A stretch of 64,000 nucleotides of DNA from Mesobacillus sp. AQ2. GTDB taxonomy: Bacteria; Bacillota; Bacilli; Bacillales; Cytobacillaceae. Made by a program: the position numbers and the translations under genes. The notes under the pieces are model-generated. The model was not told the DNA's origin, made no database searches, and was given only the letters and a program-made list of their open reading frames with translations. The number at the start of each line of letters is the position of its first letter. Positions within the stretch are counted from its first letter, which is position 1. The stretch covers positions 3,663,001 through 3,727,000 of the forward strand of contig NZ_CP126080.1 of assembly GCF_030122805.1 (NCBI RefSeq), written 5' to 3'. This document shows positions 38,700 to 48,934 of the stretch, in pieces.

Positions 38700-38945
38700 A
38701 TGAATTACCGACAGCAAGGGCAAGGCTTGTACATTCCCCTTCCCGGAGTGCCAGGCGGAGGCTATCCAGGAGGTGGATATCCTGGTGGCGGATATCCTGG
38801 CGGCGGAGGCCAATTTAATCAGAGGCTCAACCAGCTCGAAAGGCAAATCCAAAGATTGAACAATCAGATCGACCGGCTGGACCGAAGGGTCGATAGGATT
38901 GAGCGCCGTTTGAACATCCGCGACAATGACCAGCAGTTTTACTAT
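38700..38945 (+). CDS. Small glycine-rich, coiled-coil protein
   Basis: 82 residues counting from the ATG at 38700-38702, 7 nt after GAGGAG; the frame closes at the TAG ending at 38948. Residues about 14-35 are four PGGGY-type repeats; residues 40-72 are a charged coiled coil (LNQLERQIQRLNNQIDRLDRRVDRIERRL) and the tail is QQFYY. This composition resembles spore-coat or surface-assembly proteins, but I recognise no family. Divergent from ytzG and convergent with ytgP. Confidence 0.75.
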
Positions 38946-38959
38946 TAGGATGCATTAAA

Positions 38960-38985
38960 AATGGCCTTCATAAACGAAGGCCATT
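38960..38985. terminator. Bidirectional terminator
   Basis: AATGGCCTTC ataaac GAAGGCCATT, a perfect 10-bp stem, between the small glycine-rich gene and ytgP, with T-rich flanks on both strands. Confidence 0.85.
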
Positions 38986-38990
38986 CTTTA

Positions 38991-40619
38991 TTAAACCGGC
39001 AGCCTTAATTTGCGCTTGATTTTTGTGACCCGATCCCCAAAGAGCCTGTCCACCAGTTTGGTCCGGAAACCAAGATAAAAATACACACCCGCACCTACAA
39101 CAGCAGAAATAACAATGATCATGATGGATTCGAGCTTTCCAGCCGGTGACAGGAACTGGACAAGCACTCCATAGAAGGCAGCCGTTACGCCTGCCATTAA
39201 CCCTGCGAACACAAGGATCAGGATAATCCTTCTCGTTACAAATCCCATTGGATACCTTGCGAACTTTTTGATCACCACCATATTGATGATGATTGCAACA
39301 ATGTAACCTATCGCTGTAGAGATCACTGCCCCCTGTGTTTCAAACAGTTTGATCAACGGCATGTTAAGGCTCAATTTTACCAGCAAACCCGTCAACAGGC
39401 TTAAAATCGTAAAACGCTGTTCATTGATTCCCTGCAGGATTGCCGCTGTTACGGAAAATAGCGCAAACAGGATGGCAACTGGGGCGTATGTGGCCAGTAC
39501 TTCTGTTCCAAGATCATTATGTGCATAGAAGACGGTATACATTGGTTCCGCCAGAAGGGCAATTCCAACTGCAGCAGGCACAGTCAGATACATCAGGACC
39601 TGGAACGTTTGGTCAAGCTGCCTCCTCATTCCCTTACGGTCGTTCTCCGTAAAAGCTTTCGTGATGCTTGGCACCAGCGTCAATGAAAAAGCCGTAGCCA
39701 GAGAAACTGGAATGATCACTAGCTTATGGGATTGGAAATTCAGCACTGAAAACGCCGTATTCGCTTCATTCTGGCTATTCCCAATTGCCATCATCGCTCT
39801 GTTGAAGGTCATCATATCAATAAACTGGAACAAAGGATTGGCAATCCCGACAAATACAAATGGCGCTGCATAAAGAAGGATTTCCTTATAAATGTCCTTC
39901 AAGGAAATATCCATCGTCTTTTTATCTTCTTCCAGCAATTTATCCAAATGCGGTTTTCTTTTGACCCAATACCAGCCAAGCACCCCAAGACTGCCGAGTG
40001 CACCTATGAACGCAGCAAACGTAGCTACGCTGACCGCGGTAACCATATCACCTTCAATTACGTTCAGAACAAAAAATGCACCTGCAAGGACGAAAACAAT
40101 CCTTACAATTTGCTCTACCACTTGCGATACGGCTGATGGTCCCATCGATTGATGTCCCTGGAAGAAACCGCGGATCAAGCTCATGAATGGAACAACGATC
40201 AGCGCGAAACTGACTGCCCGGATCACCGTTGTCACATCTTCAGCCGTTATTTTCGCATTTTCTTCCCCACTAGTGTTCATGACTATATCAGCCAGACCCG
40301 GAGCCGTTACATACATGATCAGGAACGACAAAATGCCTGTCGCAAGCATGACAGCGACTCCTGATTTGAATAACTTCCTTCCGACGGCATACTCCTCAAG
40401 AGCATTATATTTTGCTATGAACTTTGAAACAGCCAGCGGCACACCGGCTGTGGCGATGCTTATGAAAATTGTATATGGAATATAAGAGAACGAATATAGG
40501 GCGGTCCCATAATCTCCTACGATCGCAAAAAAGGGAATAACATAAAACAATCCCAGTACTTTGGATAAAATCGTGCCAATTGTCAGTATGAACGTCCCTC
40601 GTAATAGCTTAGATGACAT
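38991..40619 (-). CDS. ytgP: MATE/MOP-family flippase YtgP
   Basis: 542 residues from the ATG at 40617-40619 after TAGGGAT. About 14 predicted membrane segments, of the polysaccharide exporter/SpoVB branch. B. subtilis YtgP (MurJ) moves lipid II across the membrane. LRGTFILTIGTILSKVLGLFYVIPF at the N-terminus is the family signature. Stands as a single gene. Confidence 0.92.
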   Translation of the reverse strand: MSSKLLRGTFILTIGTILSKVLGLFYVIPFFAIVGDYGTALYSFSYIPYTIFISIATAGVPLAVSKFIAKYNALEEYAVGRKLFKSGVAVMLATGILSFLIMYVTAPGLADIVMNTSGEENAKITAEDVTTVIRAVSFALIVVPFMSLIRGFFQGHQSMGPSAVSQVVEQIVRIVFVLAGAFFVLNVIEGDMVTAVSVATFAAFIGALGSLGVLGWYWVKRKPHLDKLLEEDKKTMDISLKDIYKEILLYAAPFVFVGIANPLFQFIDMMTFNRAMMAIGNSQNEANTAFSVLNFQSHKLVIIPVSLATAFSLTLVPSITKAFTENDRKGMRRQLDQTFQVLMYLTVPAAVGIALLAEPMYTVFYAHNDLGTEVLATYAPVAILFALFSVTAAILQGINEQRFTILSLLTGLLVKLSLNMPLIKLFETQGAVISTAIGYIVAIIINMVVIKKFARYPMGFVTRRIILILVFAGLMAGVTAAFYGVLVQFLSPAGKLESIMIIVISAVVGAGVYFYLGFRTKLVDRLFGDRVTKIKRKLRLPV

Positions 40620-40887
40620 ATAATCCCTACTTTTCAATCTATAAAATAAAATCAGTTTACAAACTTGTATTTTACCATAAACACTATCCGGCACTATGAT
40701 ATTTATCAACGGATGCAGAAATTTCCTGCATTCCCTAGTTTACTCCTTCTTCAGTCTGACTGCCAGTTTTCAGGCTGAAGAGATTTGAATTTCTCAGTCA
40801 TGGCAATGTTTTTAAAGTAAAGATGCATTATAATAAGAAAAGTGCGCAACTGCATTTATAAAAGTGAAACGAAAAGTTGGTGAAGCA

Positions 40888-42156
40888 ATGAAATACGATG
40901 TAATCGTCCTTGGCGGCGGGCCTTCTGGCTTGATGGCTGCGATTGCTGCGGGCGAGAAAGGTGCAAAGGTGCTGCTGATCGATAAAGGGGACAAGCTCGG
41001 CCGAAAGCTGGCCATCTCCGGGGGCGGACGCTGCAATGTGACAAATCGCCTCCCTGTCGATGAAATCATTAAACATATACCCGGAAACGGGCGATTCCTA
41101 TACAGTGCCCTTTCGATTTTCAGCAATGAGGATATCATTTCATTTTTTGAAGGGCTCGGAATCAAGCTGAAAGAAGAGGACCATGGCCGGATGTTCCCAG
41201 TCACAGATAAAGCCCAATCGGTTGTCGATGCTCTTTTATCAAAGCTAAGAGAGTTAAAAGTAGAAATTAAGACAAATACTCCTGTGGCCGATGTGCATTA
41301 CAGGGACGGAAAAGTTGATTCAGTGGAATTAAAAAATGGAGACAGGATTTTAGCAGACAGCGTGATCATCGCAGTAGGCGGGAAATCCGTTCCCCATACC
41401 GGTTCGACTGGTGATGGATACGCCTGGGCGGAAAAAGCAGGCCACACCATCACCACCCTGTTCCCTACAGAAGTGCCCGTAACCTCTTCTGAACCCTTTA
41501 TTAAGGAGAAGATTTTGCAGGGGCTTTCCTTGAGAGGGATTGCGCTCAGTGTCCTGAACCCTAAAGGAAAGGCGCTTATCACACACAAGATGGACATGAT
41601 TTTCACCCATTTCGGAATCAGCGGCCCTGCCGTGCTTCGCTGCAGCCAGTTCGTCGTCAAAGCGATGCAAAAGTGGAATCTGAAAGAGATCGTCATGTCC
41701 CTGGACGCTCTTCCTGACATGAAGGAAGAAGAATTGTTCCAGGAAATCAATAAGTTGATAAAAGCTGAGCCAAAAAAAGCGCTGAAAAATCTGCTTAAGG
41801 GACTTTTGCCTGAACGCTATTTATTGTTCCTGTTTGAGCGGAATGAAATTGACCCAGCAATGCAGGGCGGACAGCTGGGACATGAAAAGATCAGGAACTT
41901 TGCGAGTTCGGTGAAACAATTCGAGTTCAAAGTCAACGGCACTCTGCCGCTTGATAAAGCATTCGTCACCGGCGGCGGCGTATCCGTCAAAGAAGTCGAG
42001 CCGCAAACAATGGCATCCAAGAAAGCAGAAGGACTATATTTCTGCGGGGAAATCCTCGATATCCACGGATATACAGGAGGCTACAATATCACATCCGCGC
42101 TAGTTACCGGAAGGCTCGCCGGAACCAATGCAGCTGGATTTGCGCTGGAGAAATAG
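40888..42156 (+). CDS. ytfP: HI0933-family FAD-dependent oxidoreductase YtfP
   Basis: 422 residues from the ATG at 40888-40890; the frame opens 24 nt earlier with GTG, but GGTGAAGC sits better for the ATG. Rossmann motif [14 protein letters not shown] and the family-specific [15 protein letters not shown]-terminal FFCGE-type FAD segment [18 protein letters not shown]. Substrate unknown; family members are flavoproteins, some linked to RNA modification. Confidence 0.9.
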   Translation: MKYDVIVLGGGPSGLMAAIAAGEKGAKVLLIDKGDKLGRKLAISGGGRCNVTNRLPVDEIIKHIPGNGRFLYSALSIFSNEDIISFFEGLGIKLKEEDHGRMFPVTDKAQSVVDALLSKLRELKVEIKTNTPVADVHYRDGKVDSVELKNGDRILADSVIIAVGGKSVPHTGSTGDGYAWAEKAGHTITTLFPTEVPVTSSEPFIKEKILQGLSLRGIALSVLNPKGKALITHKMDMIFTHFGISGPAVLRCSQFVVKAMQKWNLKEIVMSLDALPDMKEEELFQEINKLIKAEPKKALKNLLKGLLPERYLLFLFERNEIDPAMQGGQLGHEKIRNFASSVKQFEFKVNGTLPLDKAFVTGGGVSVKEVEPQTMASKKAEGLYFCGEILDIHGYTGGYNITSALVTGRLAGTNAAGFALEK

Positions 42157-42170
42157 ATATCTGTATTTAG

Positions 42171-42406
42171 TGTCCACACGCACTTTACGTGGTGGACACT
42201 TTTTTTGTTTTTTTCTGTTTTTCTGTCCGTCATGGGAGTGATGACGGACACTTTTGTTCGGTTTCCACCAGCTTTTGGCCGTCATAGACTGGATGACGGA
42301 CATTTTTGCTAGCTCTCCATCTATTTTTGTCCGTCATGGAGCTGATGACGGACACTTTTGTTCGGTCTCCATCAGCTTTTGTCCATCATGGCTTGGATGA
42401 CGTACA
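42171..42406. repeat. 52-bp hairpin array, 5 units
   Basis: Units carry TGTCCGTCAT, a 7-nt loop and ATGACGGACA. Right arms end at 42198, 42250, 42302, 42354 and 42406, each exactly 52 bp apart. The first unit (TGTCCAC...GTGGACA + TTTTTTT, 42171-42207) doubles as the ytfP terminator. Sequence is unrelated to the 52-bp array at 10571 and the 53-bp array at 33129. Convergent gap between ytfP and cse60. Confidence 0.9.
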
Positions 42407-42446
42407 CTATTCCCCGTTAGTACCTTGTCACGAATCTTTTTCACAT

Positions 42447-42480
42447 AAAAACAGAGCCTGATTCAAGGCTCAGGCTCTGT
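42447..42480 (-). terminator. Terminator of cse60
   Basis: ACAGAGCCTG / CAGGCTCTGT, a 10-bp stem, with TTTTATGTG on the minus strand; the cse60 stop lies within it. Confidence 0.8.
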
Positions 42481-42655
42481 ATACAATCATGGCTGAAAAA
42501 CAGTAAATCTGCTCTTCATCCTCTTCTTCAGGTATGACCGCGACATTGTATTTAATGTCGAGCAGTTTTTTTTCATCTAGTTTTTCAAGAAACACGTTCA
42601 TATCCTGTTCGAGATCTTTTTCATGCTCATGATCAAACACTCTGACCTGGATCAA
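42470..42655 (-). CDS. cse60: Sporulation protein Cse60
   Basis: 61 residues, TTG start 9 nt after GGAAGG. Matches the small acidic Cse60 (YteV) protein family (IQVRVFDHEHEKDLEQDMN.. and FSAMIVYR end). In B. subtilis it is made in the mother cell under sigma-E; its role is unknown. I could not define a clear sigma-E promoter in the 56 bp between it and the rhodanese gene. Confidence 0.85.
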   Translation of the reverse strand: MIQVRVFDHEHEKDLEQDMNVFLEKLDEKKLLDIKYNVAVIPEEEDEEQIYCFSAMIVYRA

Positions 42656-42711
42656 GGTAATCTTCCTTCCTTTTTACCATCCATTCTGGCCAGATTTTCA
42701 GAATTTTATAA

Positions 42712-43023
42712 TTATGGGCGCTTTGTTTCTCCGCCCCAGCTCATCATGCCGCCAACCATGTTACGGACTTTGTAGCCTTGCTCGTTCATGTAGTGGCAGA
42801 CATTGCCGCTGCGTGCGCTTGAACGGCAGATGAAGATGTATTCCTTGTCCTTGTCGAATTCGTTCATTCTTTCAGGGATTTCGCCCATTGGGATGTGCTT
42901 GGCTCCAGGGATCATGCCGGATTCAACTTCGTCATGTTCACGTACGTCAACCATTTCAAGCTTTTCGCCTGCTTCCAGTTTCTTTTGAAGCTCTTCAGTT
43001 GAGATTGTTTCAATTTTATTCAT
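42712..43023 (-). CDS. Single-domain rhodanese (YtwF-like)
   Basis: 103 residues. Rhodanese fold with active-site CRSSARS (Cys67) and the N-terminal MVDVREHDE motif. Expected to transfer sulfane sulfur from a persulfide donor. GGAGG lies 9 nt before the ATG. Acceptor unknown. Confidence 0.9.
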   Translation of the reverse strand: MNKIETISTEELQKKLEAGEKLEMVDVREHDEVESGMIPGAKHIPMGEIPERMNEFDKDKEYIFICRSSARSGNVCHYMNEQGYKVRNMVGGMMSWGGETKRP

Positions 43024-43202
43024 AAGTCATTTCCTCCAATTTTCAATAAAATTTATCCTTATTATTCAAGGATCCAATACCATATTGTATTTTCCCCTAT
43101 TTATTATATAAAAACTCTTTTTATAATACAAAGGAAAAACCTCATGGGGTATTTCAATTTTATAAAACAAAGGACCGCAAAAGCGATCCTTTGCAAAACG
43201 TA

Positions 43203-45617
43203 TTAGTTAGCGACAATGTTGACAAGCTTTCCTGGTACTGCGATCACTTTGCGGACTGTCTTACCGTCGATTTGTTCTTTAACGGTATTATCGCCCATAG
43301 CAATCTGCTCAAGAGTCTCTCTGTTGGCATCGGCAGGTACCATCATTTTTGCTTTGATTTTGCCGTTCACCTGGACAACGATTTCGACTTCGTCATCAAC
43401 AAGCTTGGCTTCATCATATGCTGGCCATGCTGCATAGGTGATAGACTCGCTGTGCCCAAGCTTTTCCCAAAGCTCTTCTGTGATATGCGGTGCAATCGGA
43501 GCAAGCATTTTCACAAATCCTTCTACATATCCCTTAGGAAGTTCCTCAGCTTTGTATGCTTCGTTGATGAAGACCATCATCTGTGAGATCGCTGTGTTGA
43601 AACGAAGTCCTTCATAGTCTTCTGTTACTTTTTTAACCGTCTGGTGGTAGACTTTTTCAAGGTTTTGGTTTTCCACATCCTTGATCTTCGAGCTCAGGCT
43701 TCCGTTTTCATCGACGAACAGGCGCCAGATACGGTCAAGGAATCGGCGTGATCCATCAAGTCCATTTGTTGACCATGCAATCGATGCCTCCAGCGGTCCC
43801 ATGAACATTTCGTAAAGGCGAAGTGTATCCGCACCGTGGCTTCCGACGATTTCATCCGGGTTGACGACATTGCCTTTTGATTTACTCATTTTTTCATTAT
43901 TTTCACCAAGGATCATCCCCTGGTTGAAAAGCTTCTGGAATGGCTCTTTCGTATGGACAACACCCACATCGTAAAGAACCTTGTGCCAGAAACGAGCGTA
44001 AAGCAAGTGAAGTACTGCGTGCTCCGCGCCTCCAATGTAAATATCGACAGGCAGCCATTGCTTTAATTTTTCTTCATCGGCAAGCGCCTGATCATTCTTC
44101 GGATCGATGTAGCGAAGGTAATACCAGCAGCTGCCAGCCCATTGCGGCATGGTGTTCGTTTCCCTGCGGCCCTTTTTGCCTGTTTCAGGGTCAACCACAT
44201 TCACCCAGTCAGCGATATTGGCAAGCGGGGACTCGCCTGTGCCTGATGGCTTGATTTCAGTTGTTTTAGGAAGGACAAGTGGCAGCTGATCATCTGGAAC
44301 TGCTGTCATTGTGCCATCTTCCCAGTGGATGATTGGAATCGGCTCACCCCAGTAACGCTGGCGGCTGAACAGCCAGTCGCGAAGGCGATATGTGACCTTC
44401 TTTGTACCAATGCCTTTTTCTTCAAGCCAGGCAATCATCTTGCTGATGGCATCTTCCTTATTCATGCCGTCAAGGAATTCAGAGTTTACATGATCACCGT
44501 CGCCAGTATAGGCTTCTTCCTGGACGTTTCCGCCGGCTACAACTTCCTTGATTTCCAACTCGAATTTTTTAGCAAACTCGTAGTCGCGCTCGTCATGCGC
44601 AGGAACTGCCATGATTGCGCCAGTTCCGTATGACGCAAGAACATAGTCTGCGATCCAGATTGGCATTTTTTCGCCGTTTGCTGGATTGATCGCATAAGCC
44701 CCGGTGAAGACTCCAGTTTTGTCTTTTGCTAAATCGGTACGCTCAAGATCGCTCTTGCTCTTGATTTCATCAATATATTTTTCTACTGCAGCTTTTTGTT
44801 CAGAAGTAGTGATTTTATCAACCAATTGATGCTCTGGTGCAAGCACCGCGTAAGTTGCGCCGAACAGTGTATCCGGACGGGTTGTGAAAACCGTGAATGT
44901 TCCCTCATGTCCTTCGATGTTGAAAGTGATTTCCGCACCTTCTGAACGGCCAATCCAGTTGCGTTGCATATCCTTCAGGCTCTCCGGCCAATCAAGTAAA
45001 TCAAGATCCTCAAGAAGACGGTCTGCATACGCAGTAATCTTCAGCATCCATTGTCTCATCGGACGGCGTTCCACCGGATGTCCGCCGCGCTCGCTTTTAC
45101 CATCGATTACTTCTTCGTTCGCTAAAACTGTTCCAAGTGCCGGGCACCAGTTAACAGCGACTTCGTCAATGTACGCTAGCCCTTTTTCATAAAGCTTAAG
45201 GAAAATCCACTGAGTCCACTTGTAGTATTCAGGGTCAGTCGTGTTGACTTCGCGGTCCCAGTCGTATGAAAAGCCTAATGCCTTGATCTGGCGGCGGAAC
45301 GTGTTAATGTTCTTCTCCGTAAATTCTGCCGGGTCATTCCCTGTATCAAGTGCATACTGCTCTGCCGGCAGTCCGAATGCGTCCCAGCCCATTGGATGAA
45401 GGACGTTGAATCCCTGCATCCTTTTCATGCGGGAAAGGATGTCTGTTGCCGTATATCCTTCCGGGTGTCCAACGTGAAGGCCGGCACCTGATGGATACGG
45501 GAACATATCAAGCGCGTAAAACTTCTCTTTCCCTTTATCTTCAGTTGTTTTGAACGTTTTGTTCTGTTCCCAATAAGCTTGCCATTTTTTCTCGATTTCC
45601 TGATGGTTGAAACTCAT
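43203..45617 (-). CDS. leuS: Leucyl-tRNA synthetase
   Basis: 804 residues from the ATG at 45615-45617, 8 nt after AGGAGG; another ATG 6 nt earlier is too close to the ribosome site. Class I synthetase with HVGH (HIGH-type) at about residue 47, a CP1 editing domain ([12 protein letters not shown]) and KMSKS. Charges tRNA-Leu. Regulated by the leucine T-box upstream. Confidence 0.98.
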   Translation of the reverse strand: MSFNHQEIEKKWQAYWEQNKTFKTTEDKGKEKFYALDMFPYPSGAGLHVGHPEGYTATDILSRMKRMQGFNVLHPMGWDAFGLPAEQYALDTGNDPAEFTEKNINTFRRQIKALGFSYDWDREVNTTDPEYYKWTQWIFLKLYEKGLAYIDEVAVNWCPALGTVLANEEVIDGKSERGGHPVERRPMRQWMLKITAYADRLLEDLDLLDWPESLKDMQRNWIGRSEGAEITFNIEGHEGTFTVFTTRPDTLFGATYAVLAPEHQLVDKITTSEQKAAVEKYIDEIKSKSDLERTDLAKDKTGVFTGAYAINPANGEKMPIWIADYVLASYGTGAIMAVPAHDERDYEFAKKFELEIKEVVAGGNVQEEAYTGDGDHVNSEFLDGMNKEDAISKMIAWLEEKGIGTKKVTYRLRDWLFSRQRYWGEPIPIIHWEDGTMTAVPDDQLPLVLPKTTEIKPSGTGESPLANIADWVNVVDPETGKKGRRETNTMPQWAGSCWYYLRYIDPKNDQALADEEKLKQWLPVDIYIGGAEHAVLHLLYARFWHKVLYDVGVVHTKEPFQKLFNQGMILGENNEKMSKSKGNVVNPDEIVGSHGADTLRLYEMFMGPLEASIAWSTNGLDGSRRFLDRIWRLFVDENGSLSSKIKDVENQNLEKVYHQTVKKVTEDYEGLRFNTAISQMMVFINEAYKAEELPKGYVEGFVKMLAPIAPHITEELWEKLGHSESITYAAWPAYDEAKLVDDEVEIVVQVNGKIKAKMMVPADANRETLEQIAMGDNTVKEQIDGKTVRKVIAVPGKLVNIVAN

Positions 45618-45667
45618 CGTCATGTCCTCCTGTTTGGTTTCGATTTATTTTAGCGGATGAATTTTTG

Positions 45668-45920
45668 CAAATAAAAAACTCCCGCCCCTGTAAAAGGGAC
45701 GAGAGGTTATGTATGATCTCCCGCGGTACCACCCAAATTAGTGTGTAACACTCGCTTCATTCATCCTTAACGCGGAAAACGGCAAACGCTACTTGTGTGT
45801 TCACGTCTGCGACTCAAAGGCGAGTTCATGATGGTCCCGTCTGGCTTGCACCAACCGCCAGCTCTCTTCCTCAGGTTTATCACCACTACTACTCCTTGTC
45901 GAAGTCTTTCATTATGATAT
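45668..45920 (-). promoter_or_regulatory. Leucine T-box leader of leuS
   Basis: On the minus strand the T-box sequence TGGGTGGTACCGCGG (45721-45735) is followed by a terminator (stem in 45679-45705, T-run 45673-45678). The upstream stem I carries GAACTCGCC with CTC (45822-45824), a leucine codon, as the probable specifier. Uncharged tRNA-Leu would stabilise the antiterminator and switch leuS on. Confidence 0.93.
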
Positions 45921-45926
45921 AGGGAT

Positions 45927-45955
45927 ATTGTAATAAAATTCCCCTGCAGATGCAA
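45927..45955 (-). promoter_or_regulatory. leuS promoter
   Basis: TTGCAT (45950-45955), 17-bp spacer, TACAAT (45927-45932) on the minus strand, just upstream of the T-box leader. Confidence 0.75.
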
Positions 45956-46067
45956 GCAGGGAGGAAAATAAATGATTATAGAGAGTATTATACGAATAAG
46001 CCGGCTTGGCGGTGCGGGTCTTTATACCTGTTCATCATGCGAAAATTATATCCCCATATGGATAAGT

Positions 46068-46093
46068 GCCCATCTCTGCAAATTGAGATGGGC
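46068..46093 (-). terminator. Probable terminator of glcDF
   Basis: GCCCATCTC / GAGATGGGC, a perfect 9-bp stem 10 bp after the glcF stop. The T-run is poor, so termination is inferred from position. Confidence 0.5.
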
Positions 46094-46102
46094 CTTCAAA
46101 GA

Positions 46103-47434
46103 TCACTTCCCGGTTTGTGCAGCTTCCAATAGCAGGTCCACAATATGCACGCCTCTCATTCTCTCAGAGAGTCCTTCGCGCTCAACTCCAAGCTTCATCT
46201 GCAGCAGACATCCCGGGTTTGCGGTTACAATCGTCGTTGCTTGGGTGGCCTTTGCCTGAACCATTTTGGAATCTAGTAACTGCATGGACATTTCACTTTC
46301 GACAATATTATAGATTCCCGCCGAGCCACAGCAGCGGTCGGCATTCTGCATCTCGCGGAATTCTGCCCCTTTGATTGATTGCAGCAGCGTCCTGGGTGCT
46401 GAAGCTGTTTTCATCACATTGCGCAAGTGGCATGAATCCTGATACGTAATAGTTTGCGGCGGCAGTTCGAGCTTCACTTTTTCATGAAAACCGACCTCCA
46501 TCAAAATCTGTGAGATATCCTTGATTTTATCCGTAAAAGCTTGTGCCCATTCCTTCCATTCCGGATCATCTTTAAGCAAGTGGTCATAGTCGATCAGGAA
46601 GGCGCCACAGCCTCCTGCATTCGTGATGATAAAATCGACTCCGGTATCCTCGAAGGCTTTAATGTTCCTCCTCGCAAGTGCTTTCGCATCTTCCTTTTCT
46701 CCGCTGTGTCCATGAAGCGCTCCGCAGCAGGCCTGATCCTTAGGGATGACAATTTCACATCCAGCGAGCTGCAAAAGCTTCATCGTCGCATTGTTAGTTT
46801 CGAGGAACATTGTATCCATCAGGCAGCCGCTGAAGAATGCGACCTTATGAATCTTCGGGCCGATTGGCTCAAGATGCTCTGGCCGATTTTTCATTTCCTT
46901 CATTGTCGGCACCTGAGGGAGTACTTTCTCCATCGTGGCGAGCGATTCAGGGAAAAGCTTCATCACTCCTGTGCTGCGTGCAACCTTCTGCAGACCGGAG
47001 CGCTGATAGAAGCCAATAAGGCCCGTCAGCCCCCTCATCCGCTCCTGGTGAGGAAAAAGTCCTTTGAAAACAGCTTTCCTGACCATTTTGACTGGCATTG
47101 AGAATTTCTTGTTTTGATTGACAATATCCCGGGCATCTTCAAGAAGATGTCCATAATTCACCCCGGACGGACAGACCGGTTCACATGCCCGGCAGCCGAG
47201 GCAAAGATCAAGTGACCGCTCAAAATCTTCATCAGGTTCGATAAGGCCATCGACTACTGCCTTCATTAAAGCGATGCGGCCCCTGGGAGAATGCGATTCT
47301 TGATAGCCAGATTCGATATAGGTGGGACAAGTCGGCAGGCAGAACCCGCAGCGCATGCAGTTCAATAGCTCATCCTGGTTCATCTTTTCCTGGAATTGTG
47401 TCTGGATTCTTTGCTGTTCCTGTACTGTTGTCAT
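46103..47434 (-). CDS. glcF: Glycolate oxidase iron-sulfur subunit GlcF
   Basis: 443 residues. Two 4Fe-4S clusters, CMRCGFCLPTCPT (about residue 26) and CLGCRACEPVCPSG (about 77), and two CCG domains (ACCGALHGHSG, CCGSAGIYN). It passes electrons from the flavoprotein GlcD to the quinone pool. ATGA overlap with glcD indicates coupled translation. Confidence 0.93.
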   Translation of the reverse strand: MTTVQEQQRIQTQFQEKMNQDELLNCMRCGFCLPTCPTYIESGYQESHSPRGRIALMKAVVDGLIEPDEDFERSLDLCLGCRACEPVCPSGVNYGHLLEDARDIVNQNKKFSMPVKMVRKAVFKGLFPHQERMRGLTGLIGFYQRSGLQKVARSTGVMKLFPESLATMEKVLPQVPTMKEMKNRPEHLEPIGPKIHKVAFFSGCLMDTMFLETNNATMKLLQLAGCEIVIPKDQACCGALHGHSGEKEDAKALARRNIKAFEDTGVDFIITNAGGCGAFLIDYDHLLKDDPEWKEWAQAFTDKIKDISQILMEVGFHEKVKLELPPQTITYQDSCHLRNVMKTASAPRTLLQSIKGAEFREMQNADRCCGSAGIYNIVESEMSMQLLDSKMVQAKATQATTIVTANPGCLLQMKLGVEREGLSERMRGVHIVDLLLEAAQTGK

Positions 47435-48843
47435 TTTGTTACCACCACTCGTTTCCTGCTGTCTTTCGCAAAAATCTTTCCGGGATTCATGATATTGTTT
47501 GGATCAAGTGCCATTTTCACAGCCTTCATTGCTGCGATCCCTTCTTTTCCCAGCTTAAGCTCGAGATACGGTGCTTTCATGACCCCGACTCCGTGCTCGC
47601 CCGTAATTGTACCGCCAAACTCGATTGCCTTCTCAAAAATTTCCGCAAATGCCTTCTCGACCCTTTCCATTTCCTCATGATTGCGTGAATCAGTCGGACA
47701 TGTAGGATGAAGATTTCCATCTCCTGCATGGCCAAAAGTACAGATATCCAACTCATACTTTTTCGCGATTTCATTGATTGCATTGACCATTCTGGCAATC
47801 TCTGATCTTGGCACAGTGGCATCCTCCAAAATGGTCGTCGGCTTTAATCTGGCCAATGCAGATAGAGCACTCCTGCGCGCAGTCCTTAGTGCTTCCGCCT
47901 CAGCTTCAGATTGCGCCAGCTGCACAGACACAGCCTTTTCCTCTTTGCACACCTCGGCAATCCTGGCCATGTCACGCTCGACAACTTCAATCGGGCCATC
48001 CTGCTCGATTAATAGAACCGCTTCAACATCTGTTGGCAGCCCGATTTTGGCAAAATCCTCGACAACCCTTAAAGTCGGCTGATCAAGGAATTCCAGCGTA
48101 GCAGGGATGATTTTGCTCGCAATGATCTTTGATACCGATTTAGCTGCCGCTTCAAGATCTTGATATAGAGCAAGCATCGTTTGTTTTGTCTCAGGCATCG
48201 GAATCAATTTAAGGATAGCTTCAGTAATGATGCCAAGCGTACCCTCGGAACCGACGAGCAACCTGGTAAAATCATATCCCGCGACATCCTTTGCCAGTTT
48301 CCCTCCTGTACGGATGATATCCCCATTTGGCAGCACTGCTTCAAGACCGATTACGTAATCCCTCGTCACCCCATACTTCAATCCGCGCAGGCCGCCGGAA
48401 TTTTCGTTGATATTGCCGCCGATGGTTGATATTTTCATAGAGCCAGGATCTGGAGGGAAAAACAGCCCTTTTGGTTCCACCGCATTGATTAAATCAAGCG
48501 TTACCACCCCGGGCTGGACGGTGGCAGTCAGATTCTCTTCATCCACCTCAAGGATTTTGTTCATGTGTTTAAAAAGAAGCACGATTCCGCCTTCTGTCGG
48601 GCAAGTGCCTGCGCAAAGATTCGTCCCGGATCCGCGAGGCACAATCGGAATTTTATATTCATTGCAAAGTTTAACAACCTCAGATATCTCCTGTTTGTTC
48701 CGCGGACTTACAACGGCATCCGGCATTGATTGAAAGTTAGGTGTTGCATCATATGAATAGACCAGCCGACCCGTTTTGGAATCATCAAAATTAGCAGCAG
48801 TTACGATTGTGATTATTTTTTCTTTCACTGTGTTTGGAAGCAT
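47431..48843 (-). CDS. glcD: Glycolate oxidase FAD subunit GlcD
   Basis: 470 residues, FAD-linked oxidase of the PCMH/VAO type: PRGSGTNLCAGTCPTEGGIV, DPGSMKISTIGGNINENSGG and GTITGEHGVGVMK. Oxidises glycolate, and in many bacteria D-lactate. It is preceded by lctP on the same strand with a terminator between. The ATG follows AGGGGG. Confidence 0.93.
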   Translation of the reverse strand: MLPNTVKEKIITIVTAANFDDSKTGRLVYSYDATPNFQSMPDAVVSPRNKQEISEVVKLCNEYKIPIVPRGSGTNLCAGTCPTEGGIVLLFKHMNKILEVDEENLTATVQPGVVTLDLINAVEPKGLFFPPDPGSMKISTIGGNINENSGGLRGLKYGVTRDYVIGLEAVLPNGDIIRTGGKLAKDVAGYDFTRLLVGSEGTLGIITEAILKLIPMPETKQTMLALYQDLEAAAKSVSKIIASKIIPATLEFLDQPTLRVVEDFAKIGLPTDVEAVLLIEQDGPIEVVERDMARIAEVCKEEKAVSVQLAQSEAEAEALRTARRSALSALARLKPTTILEDATVPRSEIARMVNAINEIAKKYELDICTFGHAGDGNLHPTCPTDSRNHEEMERVEKAFAEIFEKAIEFGGTITGEHGVGVMKAPYLELKLGKEGIAAMKAVKMALDPNNIMNPGKIFAKDSRKRVVVTK

Positions 48844-48872
48844 GAAAGTTCCCCCTAAAATAGATAAATAAA

Positions 48873-48905
48873 GCCAGGCTTCTTTTCAAACTGAAAGAAG
48901 CCTGG
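48873..48905 (-). terminator. Terminator of lctP
   Basis: CCAGGCTTCTTT / AAAGAAGCCTGG, a 12-bp stem, then CTTTATTTATC on the minus strand. Confidence 0.8.
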
Positions 48906-48934
48906 AATTTTTCTTGTAAATTTTTCACTTATCT

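Noticed and set aside
45721-45735. Restriction-type palindrome CCGCGG
   Set aside because: It is part of the T-box sequence of the leuS leader.
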